Assembly (NCBI RefSeq): GCF_007997215.1
Contig: NZ_VORW01000011.1
Location: 1 to 64,000, forward strand
DNA: 64,000 bases
Direction of reading: 5' to 3'
DNA from: Algoriphagus aquimarinus
Lineage (GTDB): Bacteria; Bacteroidota; Bacteroidia; Cytophagales; Cyclobacteriaceae
The notes beneath the pieces are model-generated. The model was not told the origin of the DNA. It made no database searches and saw only the letters and a list, made by a program, of their open reading frames with translations. The translations under genes and the position numbers were made by a program. Shown here piece by piece: positions 11,101-18,467 of the stretch (its first letter is position 1; the number at the start of each line of letters is the position of its first letter).

Positions 11101-12450
11101 AATTCTAACAATATTTTTAGGCTGCAATTTTTCAAGAGCTACCGTCCGCGGCTCCACCAGTACATTTTCTATGATAATTTCATCCTTAAAAGAAGAGACG
11201 CTAACACGATCGCTATAGATCACATGAATCTCATCTGAGAGATACAAGTCGGCATCTTGGATCTCCATGGCAGCATCTTCTCCATAAAAAAATTGATTTT
11301 CCTTTCTCTTCTCATCCCCACCCAAATAAAACTTAACCATCTTGAAATCAAGTTTCTGGATGTCAATGCGATTTTTCAGCGTGTCATCAGCATCGGAAGT
11401 AATAAACTTCCCATTATTAATTGAAAGCTCCTTCACTTCAAAGGACTCCAATATGCCTTTAATCAACTCATTCAAATCGCCTGTGGCCGTGCTGTCCTTC
11501 GTCTCTCGCTTATTCTGCAATACTCTGAATTCAGGATTGTTTAGAATAATCTCATCTATCGAAACATTGGAAGTCATAAAGGCCTCATTTAATGCGACAT
11601 TTCCAACCCGCAGTTCATCTAGATCCACATCATAATAGGTTTTACTATCACGGGTTTTATCAGCGTAAAGCTTGAAGCCTTTGATATCTATTACATTATC
11701 CAATGAACTGACATAAACCTGATTTGCATAGATGGAATGAACGCCATCTGGAAGAGGGAAATCCACATTGTTTAGATCAAACTCAAATCCCTTAGCATTG
11801 AATGGTGTTTTCCATTCTCCTCTACTAGTCCAGTCGATATCCTTTACTAACAACCTAGTGTTTTCAGCTTTTAGAGAGTTTTGACTAAGGAAGTTTAAGA
11901 AGAATAAATCCGCATGATTGATAGATAATTCGGAGATATAAACACCTTTAAACCTAGTGTTGTTAATGATTTTCTTCAGTTCGTTTTCTAAGGCTTTTAC
12001 AGAGGATTCTTTAACGACACTAGTGTCCAAACTGTCTGCTATAGGCAAATCCATACTAATGACAGGGTTATCAAAGTCCAGTTTCCCGACATAAAAAATC
12101 CCCTCTGAGAAATCATACCACAAATTTCTGAGTGCTAACTCATCCAAAGTCAAATCAAATAATGCCTGTTTTTGATCCGGTTTTCTCTCCCCCACAGGCT
12201 TCATAATCAATCCGTCCAAGAATACTCCCCTTCGAATTATTGAGAACCTAACTCTGTTAAAATCAATCGTATAGACACCTTGAGCAGAATCGTTTATTTT
12301 TCTTCTGGCCCAGTCAGCCAAGACAAAATTTGCTCCGAAATAGAATAGAAACTCTAAAAAAATGATGGATAGAAAAGCAAACATCATCCATCTCAGCACC
12401 TTCTTTCTAAAGGGATGTTTGGAATGTTTGTTTTTTTGCTCTTCAGCCAT
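8110..12450 (-). CDS. Very large AsmA-like membrane-anchored protein
   Basis: From the ATG at 12450 the protein has 1446 residues; the frame extends ten codons further to a TTG at 12480, but the ATG start (MAEEQKNK) is preferred. A Lys/Arg-rich N-terminus precedes one membrane helix (about residues 20-44), then a long region of alternating beta strands. Several segments share a layout of the type ...GIDLMAAYQDEKLLINRILVPSP, GVDIESFLFENQLDLDRLVV and LNKANLKQLYREGKLSIDEM, so the body is built of repeated beta modules. This fits the AsmA/DUF748-like class, whose better-known relatives (TamB, YhdP, YdbH) span the envelope and are linked to lipid transport. The role here is inference. The C-terminus ends in a Lys/Arg/Asp-rich tail. 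It is transcribed alone. Confidence 0.6.
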   Translation of the reverse strand: MAEEQKNKHSKHPFRKKVLRWMMFAFLSIIFLEFLFYFGANFVLADWARRKINDSAQGVYTIDFNRVRFSIIRRGVFLDGLIMKPVGERKPDQKQALFDLTLDELALRNLWYDFSEGIFYVGKLDFDNPVISMDLPIADSLDTSVVKESSVKALENELKKIINNTRFKGVYISELSINHADLFFLNFLSQNSLKAENTRLLVKDIDWTSRGEWKTPFNAKGFEFDLNNVDFPLPDGVHSIYANQVYVSSLDNVIDIKGFKLYADKTRDSKTYYDVDLDELRVGNVALNEAFMTSNVSIDEIILNNPEFRVLQNKRETKDSTATGDLNELIKGILESFEVKELSINNGKFITSDADDTLKNRIDIQKLDFKMVKFYLGGDEKRKENQFFYGEDAAMEIQDADLYLSDEIHVIYSDRVSVSSFKDEIIIENVLVEPRTVALEKLQPKNIVRISLPKLSLNKANLKQLYREGKLSIDEMLVQSPKVEITELVSQVENVDTESVAELLKGYLNEVAIGRFDLQEGEVQFKNEQGVRSNDIGFERFSLLLEKVFLQPNSDIDVRNQFLAKEMVLSLYKYRLKLRDNLHEFMADKVLIDSKNSLVVVNNFTLRPENPDSIQYILDSYGKTVILNLTIPEFRVEGIDLMAAYQDEKLLINRILVPSPNASLTRFRKKNSAGGASNQVESSDEIEDLLTSYFSHIQIDSVSFSDGQVHYLNHAAAKELSLSEDSLSLNLKGFYLQKGQVSEAGRTFFSDEIELILRKYDFSVAGGNYEVDTDGLRFNSKSKTIFVDNLVLKPSKSIKSKIALSLSLPSVLFEGVDIESFLFENQLDLDRLVVDGSTISLEINKDYDESGKEKKDDPLDGKALPKSIERVTIDGVVAKNSKLSLNYRIGEDDFQSVQTNFDLEINGLNLDSATNARQNIEGLFREINLTLEDFSYALPDSMHTIKFSSLTVDNTDVETVFSDFEIVPRNTTGAPGKPIVSAKIDQLGVRNNNLRDIQSTGIFDLSQLRLSNPTIKVYLDSDEKAKKTEKPQKDTKVTGLIESVLLQDVLVQKGNIAFFNKDGGQIPRMAFRDVDFGLKAMNLDLLKKSKDFSPQLLLEKDLSLSLSNYRIYTKDSMSRLTIGKIRYLNNDIILDSVYFEPAMGRYEFLRKRVYQDNTITAFASSVHLKDIDFQEYFNNNNLRAHSLKLDGFQMDVFRDKRIPIKEGIIKPMPQQLMENAPFDLTIDSVIVKDGLVRYQEFAPKAMLPGAIYFDDLDASIAPFAMRRTGEDFPLKSSMLSATSKLMGEGEVQLNADMSFGDPYPMDVDVELGRFDLTLLNNMLSRGLFLRVVDGRVTDGKWNFRMDDDVARGKMNFKYKDLKIEFLDSLTLERGRGKLGLMTFLANTFAKNNNPRKFLNHRVTSRVYFERDKSKFIFGGWWRATFSGLKGTLGLGQPKAPKRKEED

Positions 12451-12498
12451 ATAGCACGGATTTTTGTCTAAAATAGACAATTAGTCCAAACTTAAATG

Positions 12499-12526
12499 AA
12501 AAAAGCAGCACATCTGTGCTGCTTTT
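12499..12526 (-). terminator. Terminator downstream of tRNA-like copy 1
   Basis: An 11-bp perfect stem (AAAAGCAGCAC with GTGCTGCTTTT) with loop ATCT begins 7 bases after the 3' end of the tRNA-like element at 12533 on the minus strand. A T-rich tract follows on that strand. It separates the element from the AsmA-like gene. Confidence 0.75.
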
Positions 12527-12532
12527 AAAAGC

Positions 12533-12679
12533 TGTAGGAGAAGGATTCGAACCTCCACGGGGCAGTTAGGCAATAGTCCGGTTGAATTACGCTTTATGCT
12601 TTCCGATCCCGATAGCTATCGGGATGGGATCCCCACCCCCGAGACAGGAGGGCTTGTCTGCCAGTTTCAACATCCTACA
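12533..12679 (-). tRNA. tRNA-like element, copy 1, with 79-nt variable region (possible pseudo-tRNA)
   Basis: Read on the minus strand it folds as a cloverleaf. There is a 7-bp acceptor (TGTAGGA/TCCTACA), U8, and a D arm with a 3-bp stem TTG/CAA and a loop with A14, GG (18-19) and A21. The anticodon stem is CCCTC/GGGGG with loop CTGTCTC, and the T arm is GGAGG-TTCGAAT-CCTTC with the invariant TTC, A58 and G53-C61. The formal anticodon is GUC, but the D arm resembles class II (Leu-like) tRNAs and base 37 is an unusual U. Position 73 is G and no CCA is encoded. The variable region (12557-12635) is 79 nt instead of the usual 4-20 and contains a 20-nt palindrome. Its base is a GGGG/CCCC stem. A terminator follows. 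It may be a non-decoding tRNA-like RNA or a decayed tRNA. Confidence 0.5.
12606..12625. repeat. 20-nt perfect palindrome (GATAGCTATC family) within the variable arm
   Basis: ATCCCGATAGCTATCGGGAT is perfectly self-complementary. A related 16-nt palindrome (ACCGATAGCTATCGGT) occurs at 31039-31054. It lies in the part of copy 1 that has no counterpart in copy 2, so it looks like an insertion into the tRNA-like variable arm. Confidence 0.7.
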
Positions 12680-13061
12680 ATGATGAATTTTAATTTCTAC
12701 TGACCTTCCGCCAGTATTTGTTGGTTTTTCATATTCGAAAGAAAAAACCAAAGGTTTAATAGGTCTGAATAAGCAAGAGTCAAAACATCTGTTGTCATTT
12801 TGCTACAACAGATTTTTATTTTGCTGGGTCAAAATTAGAAATACCATTCGTTTATTAAAATTATTATAACAAATAATTATATTTTTTACAGTATTCATAT
12901 CAGATGTAATATTTCAATATCATATCTATAATTAAATAGTAGATTTATGCTCATGAATTACTAATTCATTAATAGAGGTAAGCAAGTATTTTATCAAAAT
13001 CTTATTGGGAAAAAGCATTTATATACCAAATTAAAAAATAGGCTCATTATAGAAAGAGCAT
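12680..13061. other. Gene-free AT-rich spacer between the two tRNA-like elements
   Basis: About 380 bases with no open frame worth calling and with long A/T runs. It should contain the promoter of the copy 1 RNA on the minus strand. No clear promoter box was found. Confidence 0.4.
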
Positions 13062-13094
13062 AAAAAAAACCATGAAACAAAATTTCATGGTTTT
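13062..13094 (-). terminator. Terminator downstream of tRNA-like copy 2
   Basis: A 12-bp perfect stem (AAAACCATGAAA with TTTCATGGTTTT) with loop CAAAA is followed on the minus strand by a run of eight T. It begins 33 bases after the 3' end of the tRNA-like element at 13127. Confidence 0.8.
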
Positions 13095-13126
13095 AGTCAA
13101 TTAACAATAAACCCAAAATAACCTGC

Positions 13127-13250
13127 TGTAGGAGAAGGATTCGAACCTCCACGGAGTAGTTAGGCAAATTTACGAGCTCGCTAAATGCTTTATCCTATAA
13201 CCTCCACCCCCGAGACAGGAGGGCTTGTCTGCCAGTTTCAACATCCTACA
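13127..13250 (-). tRNA. tRNA-like element, copy 2, with 56-nt variable region (possible pseudo-tRNA)
   Basis: The acceptor, D arm, anticodon arm (loop CTGTCTC) and T arm are identical to copy 1. The variable region (13151-13206) is 56 nt and mostly different from copy 1, but both share an AAAGCAT...AGCG patch and a GCCTAACT tail. Its closing stem is GGAG/CTCC where copy 1 has GGGG/CCCC: one base pair has changed on both sides and pairing is kept. Inside is a second hairpin (ATTTA...TAAAT around a CGAGCTCG core). G73 and no encoded CCA, as in copy 1. A TATATTTG box (13312-13319) lies 62 bases upstream and a strong terminator follows, which suggests a separate transcription unit. Amino-acid identity cannot be assigned with confidence. 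Confidence 0.5.
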
Positions 13251-13311
13251 ATGTTGTGTAATTTCAATGTATTTTGAGTGCTTACCGTTTGTTTGCTCTC
13301 TTTCTATGATT

Positions 13312-13319
13312 CAAATATA
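13312..13319 (-). promoter_or_regulatory. Possible -7 box (TATATTTG) upstream of tRNA-like copy 2
   Basis: On the minus strand this matches the Bacteroidota -7 consensus TAnnTTTG. It lies 62 bases before the RNA's 5' end. No good TTTG -33 partner is seen, so support is weak. Confidence 0.25.
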
Positions 13320-13473
13320 GCAGACAGGTTTGTTTATTAAAAATAATTCAAAAATAAAACTGAATATTTACAGTATTTTTAATGAAAACGATTGAAAAAT
13401 ACAGTATCATTAAAAACGGCATTAATATAGACTCCTCCATTGACTATTCTTCAATAGATCAACTCTATATTGC

Positions 13474-13500
13474 CAAAACAGCCCAAAAAGGGCTGTTTTG
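13474..13500 (-). terminator. Putative terminator after the RluD-type gene
   Basis: An 11-bp perfect stem (CAAAACAGCCC with GGGCTGTTTTG) with an A5 loop lies 57 bases beyond the stop codon at 13558. The T tract on the minus strand is weak. Confidence 0.55.
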
Positions 13501-13557
13501 TTAGCAAAATCACATCATTATGAGCAAAATATTAACTATTCATCAATATTGATACTC

Positions 13558-14592
13558 TTATTCGAAATTGACATAATTCTCCCACTTATCTAAAACTGCC
13601 TGAAAATCCGCAGGCAATGGAGCTTCAAAATATAGTTTCTCCTTGGTCACAGGATGTATGAATCCCAATGACTTCGCATGTAATGCCTGCCTTGGTAAAA
13701 GATTAAATGCATTGTGAACAAAGGTCTTATACTTAGAGAATTGAGTTCCTTTACGGATTTTATCACCTCCGTAGGTAGCATCATTGAAAAGAGGATGTCC
13801 CAAATACTTCATATGAGCACGGATCTGATGTGTACGCCCAGTCTCCAGATTACACTGAATCAGTGACACATACCGAAGTCTATTCAATACTTTCCAATGA
13901 GTAACTGCATGCTTCCCTTGACTTCCGTCTGGAAATACATCCATTATCTTTCTGTTCTTTGCACTTCTGCCCACATTCCCTGTGACAGTACCTGCCTCCT
14001 CTTCTATCTCGCCCCACACAATAGCCAAATAGGTTCTCTCTATCGTATGATGAAAAAACTGTGAAGCCAGGTGAGTCATGGCCTCCTCAGATTTGGCAAT
14101 TACTAATAATCCGGATGTATCCTTATCTATGCGATGAACCAAGCCCGGTCTACCTTCATTACCCTTCATCTCTGGAAGATTCTGAAAGTAAAACACTAAA
14201 GCATTCACCAGAGTACCGGTCCAGTTACCATGCGCGGGATGAACGACCATTCCCGCCTCTTTGTTGACCACCAATAAATGTTGATCCTCATAGACGATGT
14301 TAAGCGGAATATCCTCCGGTACAACTTCTGTATCTCGCGGAGGCTTACCCATATGGACACGAATATCATCCAACGGCTTTACCTTATAGCTCCCCTTAAT
14401 GGATTCACCATTTACTTGAATTAGGCCGGCATCAATGGCCTGCTGAATTTTATTACGGGTGGCAAAAGCTATTTTATCTGTCAAAAACTTATCGATCCTA
14501 ATTGGAGTCTGACCTTTATCTATTACAAACTTAAAATGTTCATAAAGCTCTAATTCTTCCTCTTCGAAATCTTCCTCTGGTTGCATGCTCAT
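13558..14592 (-). CDS. rluD: RluA/RluD-family 23S rRNA pseudouridine synthase
   Basis: The 344-residue protein has an acidic N-terminal tail, an S4 RNA-binding domain at about residues 30-85 (RIDKFLTDKI...IQVNGESIKGSYKV) and a RluA-type catalytic domain. The catalytic motif HRIDKDTSGLLV is present, with the nucleophilic Asp at residue 156. Length and domain order fit RluD, which makes the pseudouridines of helix 69 in 23S rRNA. Assignment to RluD rather than another RluA-family member with an S4 domain is likely but not proven. It is divergent from the gene at 14651, with 58 bases between the starts. Confidence 0.85.
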   Translation of the reverse strand: MSMQPEEDFEEEELELYEHFKFVIDKGQTPIRIDKFLTDKIAFATRNKIQQAIDAGLIQVNGESIKGSYKVKPLDDIRVHMGKPPRDTEVVPEDIPLNIVYEDQHLLVVNKEAGMVVHPAHGNWTGTLVNALVFYFQNLPEMKGNEGRPGLVHRIDKDTSGLLVIAKSEEAMTHLASQFFHHTIERTYLAIVWGEIEEEAGTVTGNVGRSAKNRKIMDVFPDGSQGKHAVTHWKVLNRLRYVSLIQCNLETGRTHQIRAHMKYLGHPLFNDATYGGDKIRKGTQFSKYKTFVHNAFNLLPRQALHAKSLGFIHPVTKEKLYFEAPLPADFQAVLDKWENYVNFE

Positions 14593-14596
14593 GCTG

Positions 14597-14604
14597 CAAA
14601 AATA
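14597..14604 (-). promoter_or_regulatory. Possible -7 box (TATTTTTG) of the RluD-type gene
   Basis: It matches TAnnTTTG on the minus strand and ends only four bases before the ATG at 14592, which would give a nearly leaderless mRNA. Weak support. Confidence 0.3.
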
Positions 14605-14617
14605 AGATTATCAAGCT

Positions 14618-14625
14618 TAACTTTG
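14618..14625 (+). promoter_or_regulatory. Possible -7 box (TAACTTTG) of the desulfhydrase-like gene
   Basis: It matches the Bacteroidota TAnnTTTG consensus and lies 25 bases before the ATG at 14651. No clear -33 element is seen. Confidence 0.4.
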
Positions 14626-14650
14626 ACACCTCTGCAAAAAAGCACTGTAA

Positions 14651-15574
14651 ATGCTCCTTCCAAATCCGGCTCCAATCCAATTTCTTACTCACACTATTCT
14701 TGAAGAAAAAGGTATAGAACTTGCCGTAAAGCGCTTGGATTTAGTGCATCCAGAAATTTCGGGAAACAAGTTTTTCAAACTCAAATACAACCTAGAAAAA
14801 GCTAAAAAAGAAGGGAAAAACAAGATCCTGACCTTTGGAGGGGCTTTTTCGAATCATATCTACGCCACTGCCGAAGCAGCAAAAGCTGAAAATATCGAAG
14901 CCATCGGCGTCATACGAGGCGAAAGAACTGAGCCGCTTAACGCTACACTTTCACATGCCGAAAACCTAGGCATGCGTCTTCATTTTATTGATAGAAATAG
15001 TTACAGAAATAAATCAGAGCCTCAATTTCTGTCCACTCTGCAAAAAAAATTCGGCGATTTCTATCTAATTCCAGAAGGAGGCACCAATGAATTGGCCATC
15101 GAGGGAACAAAAGAAATACTAGATTCAGATGATCAGAAATTCTCACATGTATGCAGTTCGATAGGAACAGGAGGCACTTTTTCCGGAGTGTACTCATCAC
15201 TTTCTAAGAATCAAAAACTACTTGGCTTTTCATCATTAAAAGGCGAATTCATTCACGAAGAAATTGCTGATTTACTAGAAAAATATCAATTGAACAGTCT
15301 AGGTACTTACGAGATCTTCACTTCCTATAACTTCGGCGGCTACGCCAAACACACCCAAGAGCTAATCGAATTCCTCTGGTGGTTCTATGAGAGTTTCGGC
15401 ATTGTCCTCGACCCCATCTATACTGGGAAGATGGCTTACGGAATCTGGGACTTGATCAAAAAAGATTATTTCAGGGAAGGATCAAAAATCCTGATGATCC
15501 ATTCCGGCGGTCTTCAGGGGAATATTGGCTTTACCGAAATGACAGGAATTAAACTCCCGAATCCTTCAATGTAA
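14651..15574 (+). CDS. PLP-dependent D-cysteine desulfhydrase / ACC deaminase-like enzyme
   Basis: The 307-residue protein belongs to the fold-type II PLP family. The lysine that should bind PLP is Lys40 in SGNKFFKL, and the phosphate/substrate loop is FGGAFSNH (about residues 61-68). GTGGTFSGVY (about residue 173) is the second glycine loop. In this family the enzymes degrade D-cysteine to pyruvate, H2S and ammonia, or open the ring of 1-aminocyclopropane-1-carboxylate; sequence alone does not decide which. It is somewhat shorter than typical ACC deaminases (about 330-340 residues). Its 3' end overlaps the convergent gene at 15549 by 26 bases. Confidence 0.8.
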   Translation: MLLPNPAPIQFLTHTILEEKGIELAVKRLDLVHPEISGNKFFKLKYNLEKAKKEGKNKILTFGGAFSNHIYATAEAAKAENIEAIGVIRGERTEPLNATLSHAENLGMRLHFIDRNSYRNKSEPQFLSTLQKKFGDFYLIPEGGTNELAIEGTKEILDSDDQKFSHVCSSIGTGGTFSGVYSSLSKNQKLLGFSSLKGEFIHEEIADLLEKYQLNSLGTYEIFTSYNFGGYAKHTQELIEFLWWFYESFGIVLDPIYTGKMAYGIWDLIKKDYFREGSKILMIHSGGLQGNIGFTEMTGIKLPNPSM

Positions 15575-16193
15575 AAAAGTCCTCGGACTCCTGCGGATGG
15601 ATTAGAAGCACATTCGCCAAAACTAAGCGCACCAAAGTTTTAGACGCTAGAAATCTTGGCAGATTCGCCAGCTTAGAAAATTCTTTGAGTGTGATTCTCT
15701 CGGATTCCGCAAGTGCTTTCATCAAGATCTCTTCCTTTCTACCATAAGTAAAGACCATATCCTTTGGGGTTTTACTTCTTCTCAAAATCTCCCAAACTTC
15801 CTTACTCGCCTGCACAGATCTATCTGCTACACGTATATAAGCTTGCTTTCTGTCTTTTTCTTTCAAATAGTGTGGACGTTGGGTACTTATCGGAACTTTG
15901 AAAACTGCCACTCCTTTTTTTTCATTGAGTTTCAGGGAAAACAATTGGTAGTCTAATGGTGGTAAAATAAACTCTTTGATAGCTTTCTCCATCACAAAAA
16001 TCTCCTCCTCTATATAGCGCTGACCGCTTACTGTCCCATCATCATCGACTCCGATCAGCAAATCACCGCCCGAAGTATTGGCAAAGGCGATAAGTTCACG
16101 GACTATCTTCTCAGGAAAAGTCGCTTTCTTTTTAAATTCAATTCTCAGCCCCTCGCCCTTTGTAGCGAGCACCTTCACATCCTGCAGCGTCAT
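15549..16193 (-). CDS. AlbA_2 (Schlafen-type) domain putative DNA-binding protein
   Basis: Residues about 10-130 of this 214-residue protein match the AlbA_2 pattern: EFKKK, then ELIAFANTSGGDLLIGVDDDG, then a segment ending in YIRVADRSVQAS. The C-terminal part could be a winged-helix region (RITLKEFSKLANLPRFLASKTL), typical of such proteins. Known AlbA_2 proteins include regulators and nucleic-acid-binding proteins; the role here is unknown. It starts 27 bases after the uvrB stop on the same strand and is probably co-transcribed with it. Its 3' end overlaps the convergent gene that ends at 15574. Confidence 0.7.
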   Translation of the reverse strand: MTLQDVKVLATKGEGLRIEFKKKATFPEKIVRELIAFANTSGGDLLIGVDDDGTVSGQRYIEEEIFVMEKAIKEFILPPLDYQLFSLKLNEKKGVAVFKVPISTQRPHYLKEKDRKQAYIRVADRSVQASKEVWEILRRSKTPKDMVFTYGRKEEILMKALAESERITLKEFSKLANLPRFLASKTLVRLVLANVLLIHPQESEDFFTLKDSGV

Positions 16194-16220
16194 TTAGTTT
16201 AGATTTTGGAAAGTACTAGC

Positions 16221-18263
16221 CTATTTACTTACTCCACGGTTCAATTGCTCCAATCTGGATTTTTGAGATTGCCACTCGTCCCGAAGACGCGCAGCTTCCA
16301 TAAAATTGAGTTCTTTCGCAGCTTTCTCCATCATTTTCTGCGTTTGCTGAATCAGCTTTTCCAGCTTTTCTTTACTTAGGTATTGCACCACTGGATCTGC
16401 CGCCATGCTTGCTTCACCTGGCATAGGTTCCGCATAGAATTTAGGGTTCTTCTTAGAGTCAGCCACCTTAGTTTGCCCCATGATTTTATCATGTGATTTC
16501 ACCACAGTAGTTGGAGTAATACCATGCTTTGTATTGTATTCGATTTGTAAGACACGTCTTCGCTTCGTTTCATCCATCGCGAGTTGCATGGAATTGGTGA
16601 TTTTATCCGCATACATAATCACTCGCCCTTCAGAGTTCCGAGCCGCACGGCCAATTGTTTGAACCAAACTTCGCTCATTTCTCAAGAACCCTTCTTTGTC
16701 CGCATCCAGTATTGCTACTAAGGAAACCTCGGGCAAATCCAATCCTTCTCTAAGCAAATTCACCCCAACAAGTACATCGAAAATCCCTAAACGTAACTCC
16801 CGCAAGATTTCCACCCGGTCAAGTGTTTTCACCTCAGAGTGAATGTATCGGGACTTCACACCAGCTCTTTCGAGGAATTTCTGAAGCTCTTCAGCCATTC
16901 GTTTGGTCAGAGTTGTCACAAGCGTTCTCGCCCCAGATTTAATTGTCTGGTCAATTTCTTCCAGTAAATCGTCAATCTGATTTTGGCTTGGTCTTACTTC
17001 AATAGTAGGATCCAGCAGCCCCGTAGGTCGAATGATTTGCTCTACTACTACACCTTCTGTCAACGACAACTCGTAATCAGCTGGAGTTGCAGATACATAA
17101 ATGACCTGATCGCATAGGTCTTGAAACTCTTCGAACTTCAAAGGCCTGTTATCCAAGGCCGAAGGAAGTCGGAAACCAAAATCTACCAAATTGATCTTTC
17201 GAGATCTATCTCCTCCCCACATTGCTCGCACTTGCGGTAGGGTCACGTGGCTTTCATCTACGACTAGAAGGAAATCATCCGGGAAATAATCTATCAAACA
17301 GAATGGTCTTGCTCCAGGAGCTCTTCTATCAAAATATCTGGAGTAATTTTCTACGCCAGAGCAGTAACCTAGCTCTCGCATCATTTCCAAATCGAACTCA
17401 GTTCGCTCCTGCAAACGTTTTGCTTCTGCAAACCTTCCTTCTCTTTCGAAGAAATTCACCTGATCCACCATATCATATTGAATCTCATGAATGGCAGTTT
17501 GCAACGTATCTTTTCCTGTTACAAACAGGTTTGCCGGGAAAATAGAAATGATTTTCTCGTCATTCAGCTTTTTCCCCGTAGCCGGATCAAAGCGCTGAAT
17601 TGCTTCAATCTCGTCTCCCCAGAAGAAAATCCTATATCCCCAGTCAGCATAAGCCACAAAAATATCCACCGTGTCACCTTTCACACGGAAAGTCCCATGG
17701 GTCAAATCATGCTGGGTTCGGCTGTAAAGAATATCTACCAATTTGAAAAGCAACTGATTTCTTGGAATCCGATCGCCTTCCTGAAGCTTGATGACATTTT
17801 TCCCAAACTCCTCTGGATTCCCTATACCATAGATACATGACACAGATGCCACTACAATCACATCTCTTCTCCCTGTAAGCAGCGCGGAAGAAGCACTCAG
17901 CCGAAGCTTCTCAATCTCTTGATTGATCGATAGATCCTTTTCTATATAAGTACCTGAGGTAGGTATAAATGCCTCTGGCTGATAATAATCATAGTAGGAA
18001 ATGAAGTACTCAACAGCGTTATCAGGAAAAAACTGTTTGAATTCTCCGTACAACTGGGCCGCGAGTGTCTTATTATGACTTAAAATTAAGGTTGGTTTCT
18101 GGGTCTGCTGAATAACATTGGCTACGGTAAAAGTTTTACCGGACCCCGTCACACCCAGCAAAACCTGAGCGGCATCGCCATTATTCACTCCAGCCGTAAG
18201 CTGTTCTATAGCCTTGGGCTGATCTCCAGTAGGTTGATAATCTGAGGTAAGTTTGAATTCCAT
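16221..18263 (-). CDS. uvrB: UvrABC excinuclease subunit B
   Basis: The 680-residue protein is full length for UvrB. The Walker A motif is GVTGSGKTFT (about residues 38-47), and the beta-hairpin region used to probe DNA damage includes YYDYYQPEAFIP (about 91-102). The DEAD-like box is VVDESHVT, and the helicase C motifs include LLREGLDLPEVSLVAILDADKEGFLR and QTIGRAARN. The last 40 residues hold a UVR domain (EKLIQQTQKMMEKAAKELNFMEAARLRDE region) that contacts UvrC. It acts with UvrA and UvrC in nucleotide excision repair in the cytoplasm. It is the first gene of a likely two-gene unit with the AlbA_2 gene. Confidence 0.97.
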   Translation of the reverse strand: MEFKLTSDYQPTGDQPKAIEQLTAGVNNGDAAQVLLGVTGSGKTFTVANVIQQTQKPTLILSHNKTLAAQLYGEFKQFFPDNAVEYFISYYDYYQPEAFIPTSGTYIEKDLSINQEIEKLRLSASSALLTGRRDVIVVASVSCIYGIGNPEEFGKNVIKLQEGDRIPRNQLLFKLVDILYSRTQHDLTHGTFRVKGDTVDIFVAYADWGYRIFFWGDEIEAIQRFDPATGKKLNDEKIISIFPANLFVTGKDTLQTAIHEIQYDMVDQVNFFEREGRFAEAKRLQERTEFDLEMMRELGYCSGVENYSRYFDRRAPGARPFCLIDYFPDDFLLVVDESHVTLPQVRAMWGGDRSRKINLVDFGFRLPSALDNRPLKFEEFQDLCDQVIYVSATPADYELSLTEGVVVEQIIRPTGLLDPTIEVRPSQNQIDDLLEEIDQTIKSGARTLVTTLTKRMAEELQKFLERAGVKSRYIHSEVKTLDRVEILRELRLGIFDVLVGVNLLREGLDLPEVSLVAILDADKEGFLRNERSLVQTIGRAARNSEGRVIMYADKITNSMQLAMDETKRRRVLQIEYNTKHGITPTTVVKSHDKIMGQTKVADSKKNPKFYAEPMPGEASMAADPVVQYLSKEKLEKLIQQTQKMMEKAAKELNFMEAARLRDEWQSQKSRLEQLNRGVSK

Positions 18264-18362
18264 AAGCTTCGTCCGAAAATACCCAACACCAATCCCCTAT
18301 GCAATAGTTTAGAGGGAAACAAAATATTACCATGAGAACTTGATTGTTCTACCTGTAAATAG

Positions 18363-18435
18363 TCCTCGACTCCGCTCGGACTGACAAACTTTGGTCAGAC
18401 TGACAAACTTTGGTCAGACTGAGCGGAGTCGAAGT
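18363..18435. repeat. Dispersed inverted repeat (GAGCGRAGTCGA family) with a 19-bp tandem in its loop
   Basis: Arms TCGACTCCGCTC (18366-18377) and GAGCGGAGTCGA (18421-18432) pair perfectly over 12 bp. The loop holds two exact copies of a 19-bp unit (18379-18397 and 18398-18416). The same arm core, with a compensated change, occurs at 47175-47217. It lies between the DUF4105 gene and uvrB and may end transcription, but it has no good T tract. Confidence 0.75.
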
Positions 18436-18467
18436 CACTTACAATAAAAAAGGAAAAGGATGAAAAG

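Noticed and set aside
12557..12570. GTTAGGC in the tRNA-like variable arms as an integron attC core site
   Set aside because: Each copy has only one such box and lacks the inverted partner needed for an attC fold. No integrase gene is in the window.
12533..13250. tRNA-like elements as tmRNA genes
   Set aside because: A tmRNA is about 350 nt with a tag-encoding open frame between the tRNA-like halves. These are 124-147 nt and carry no such frame.
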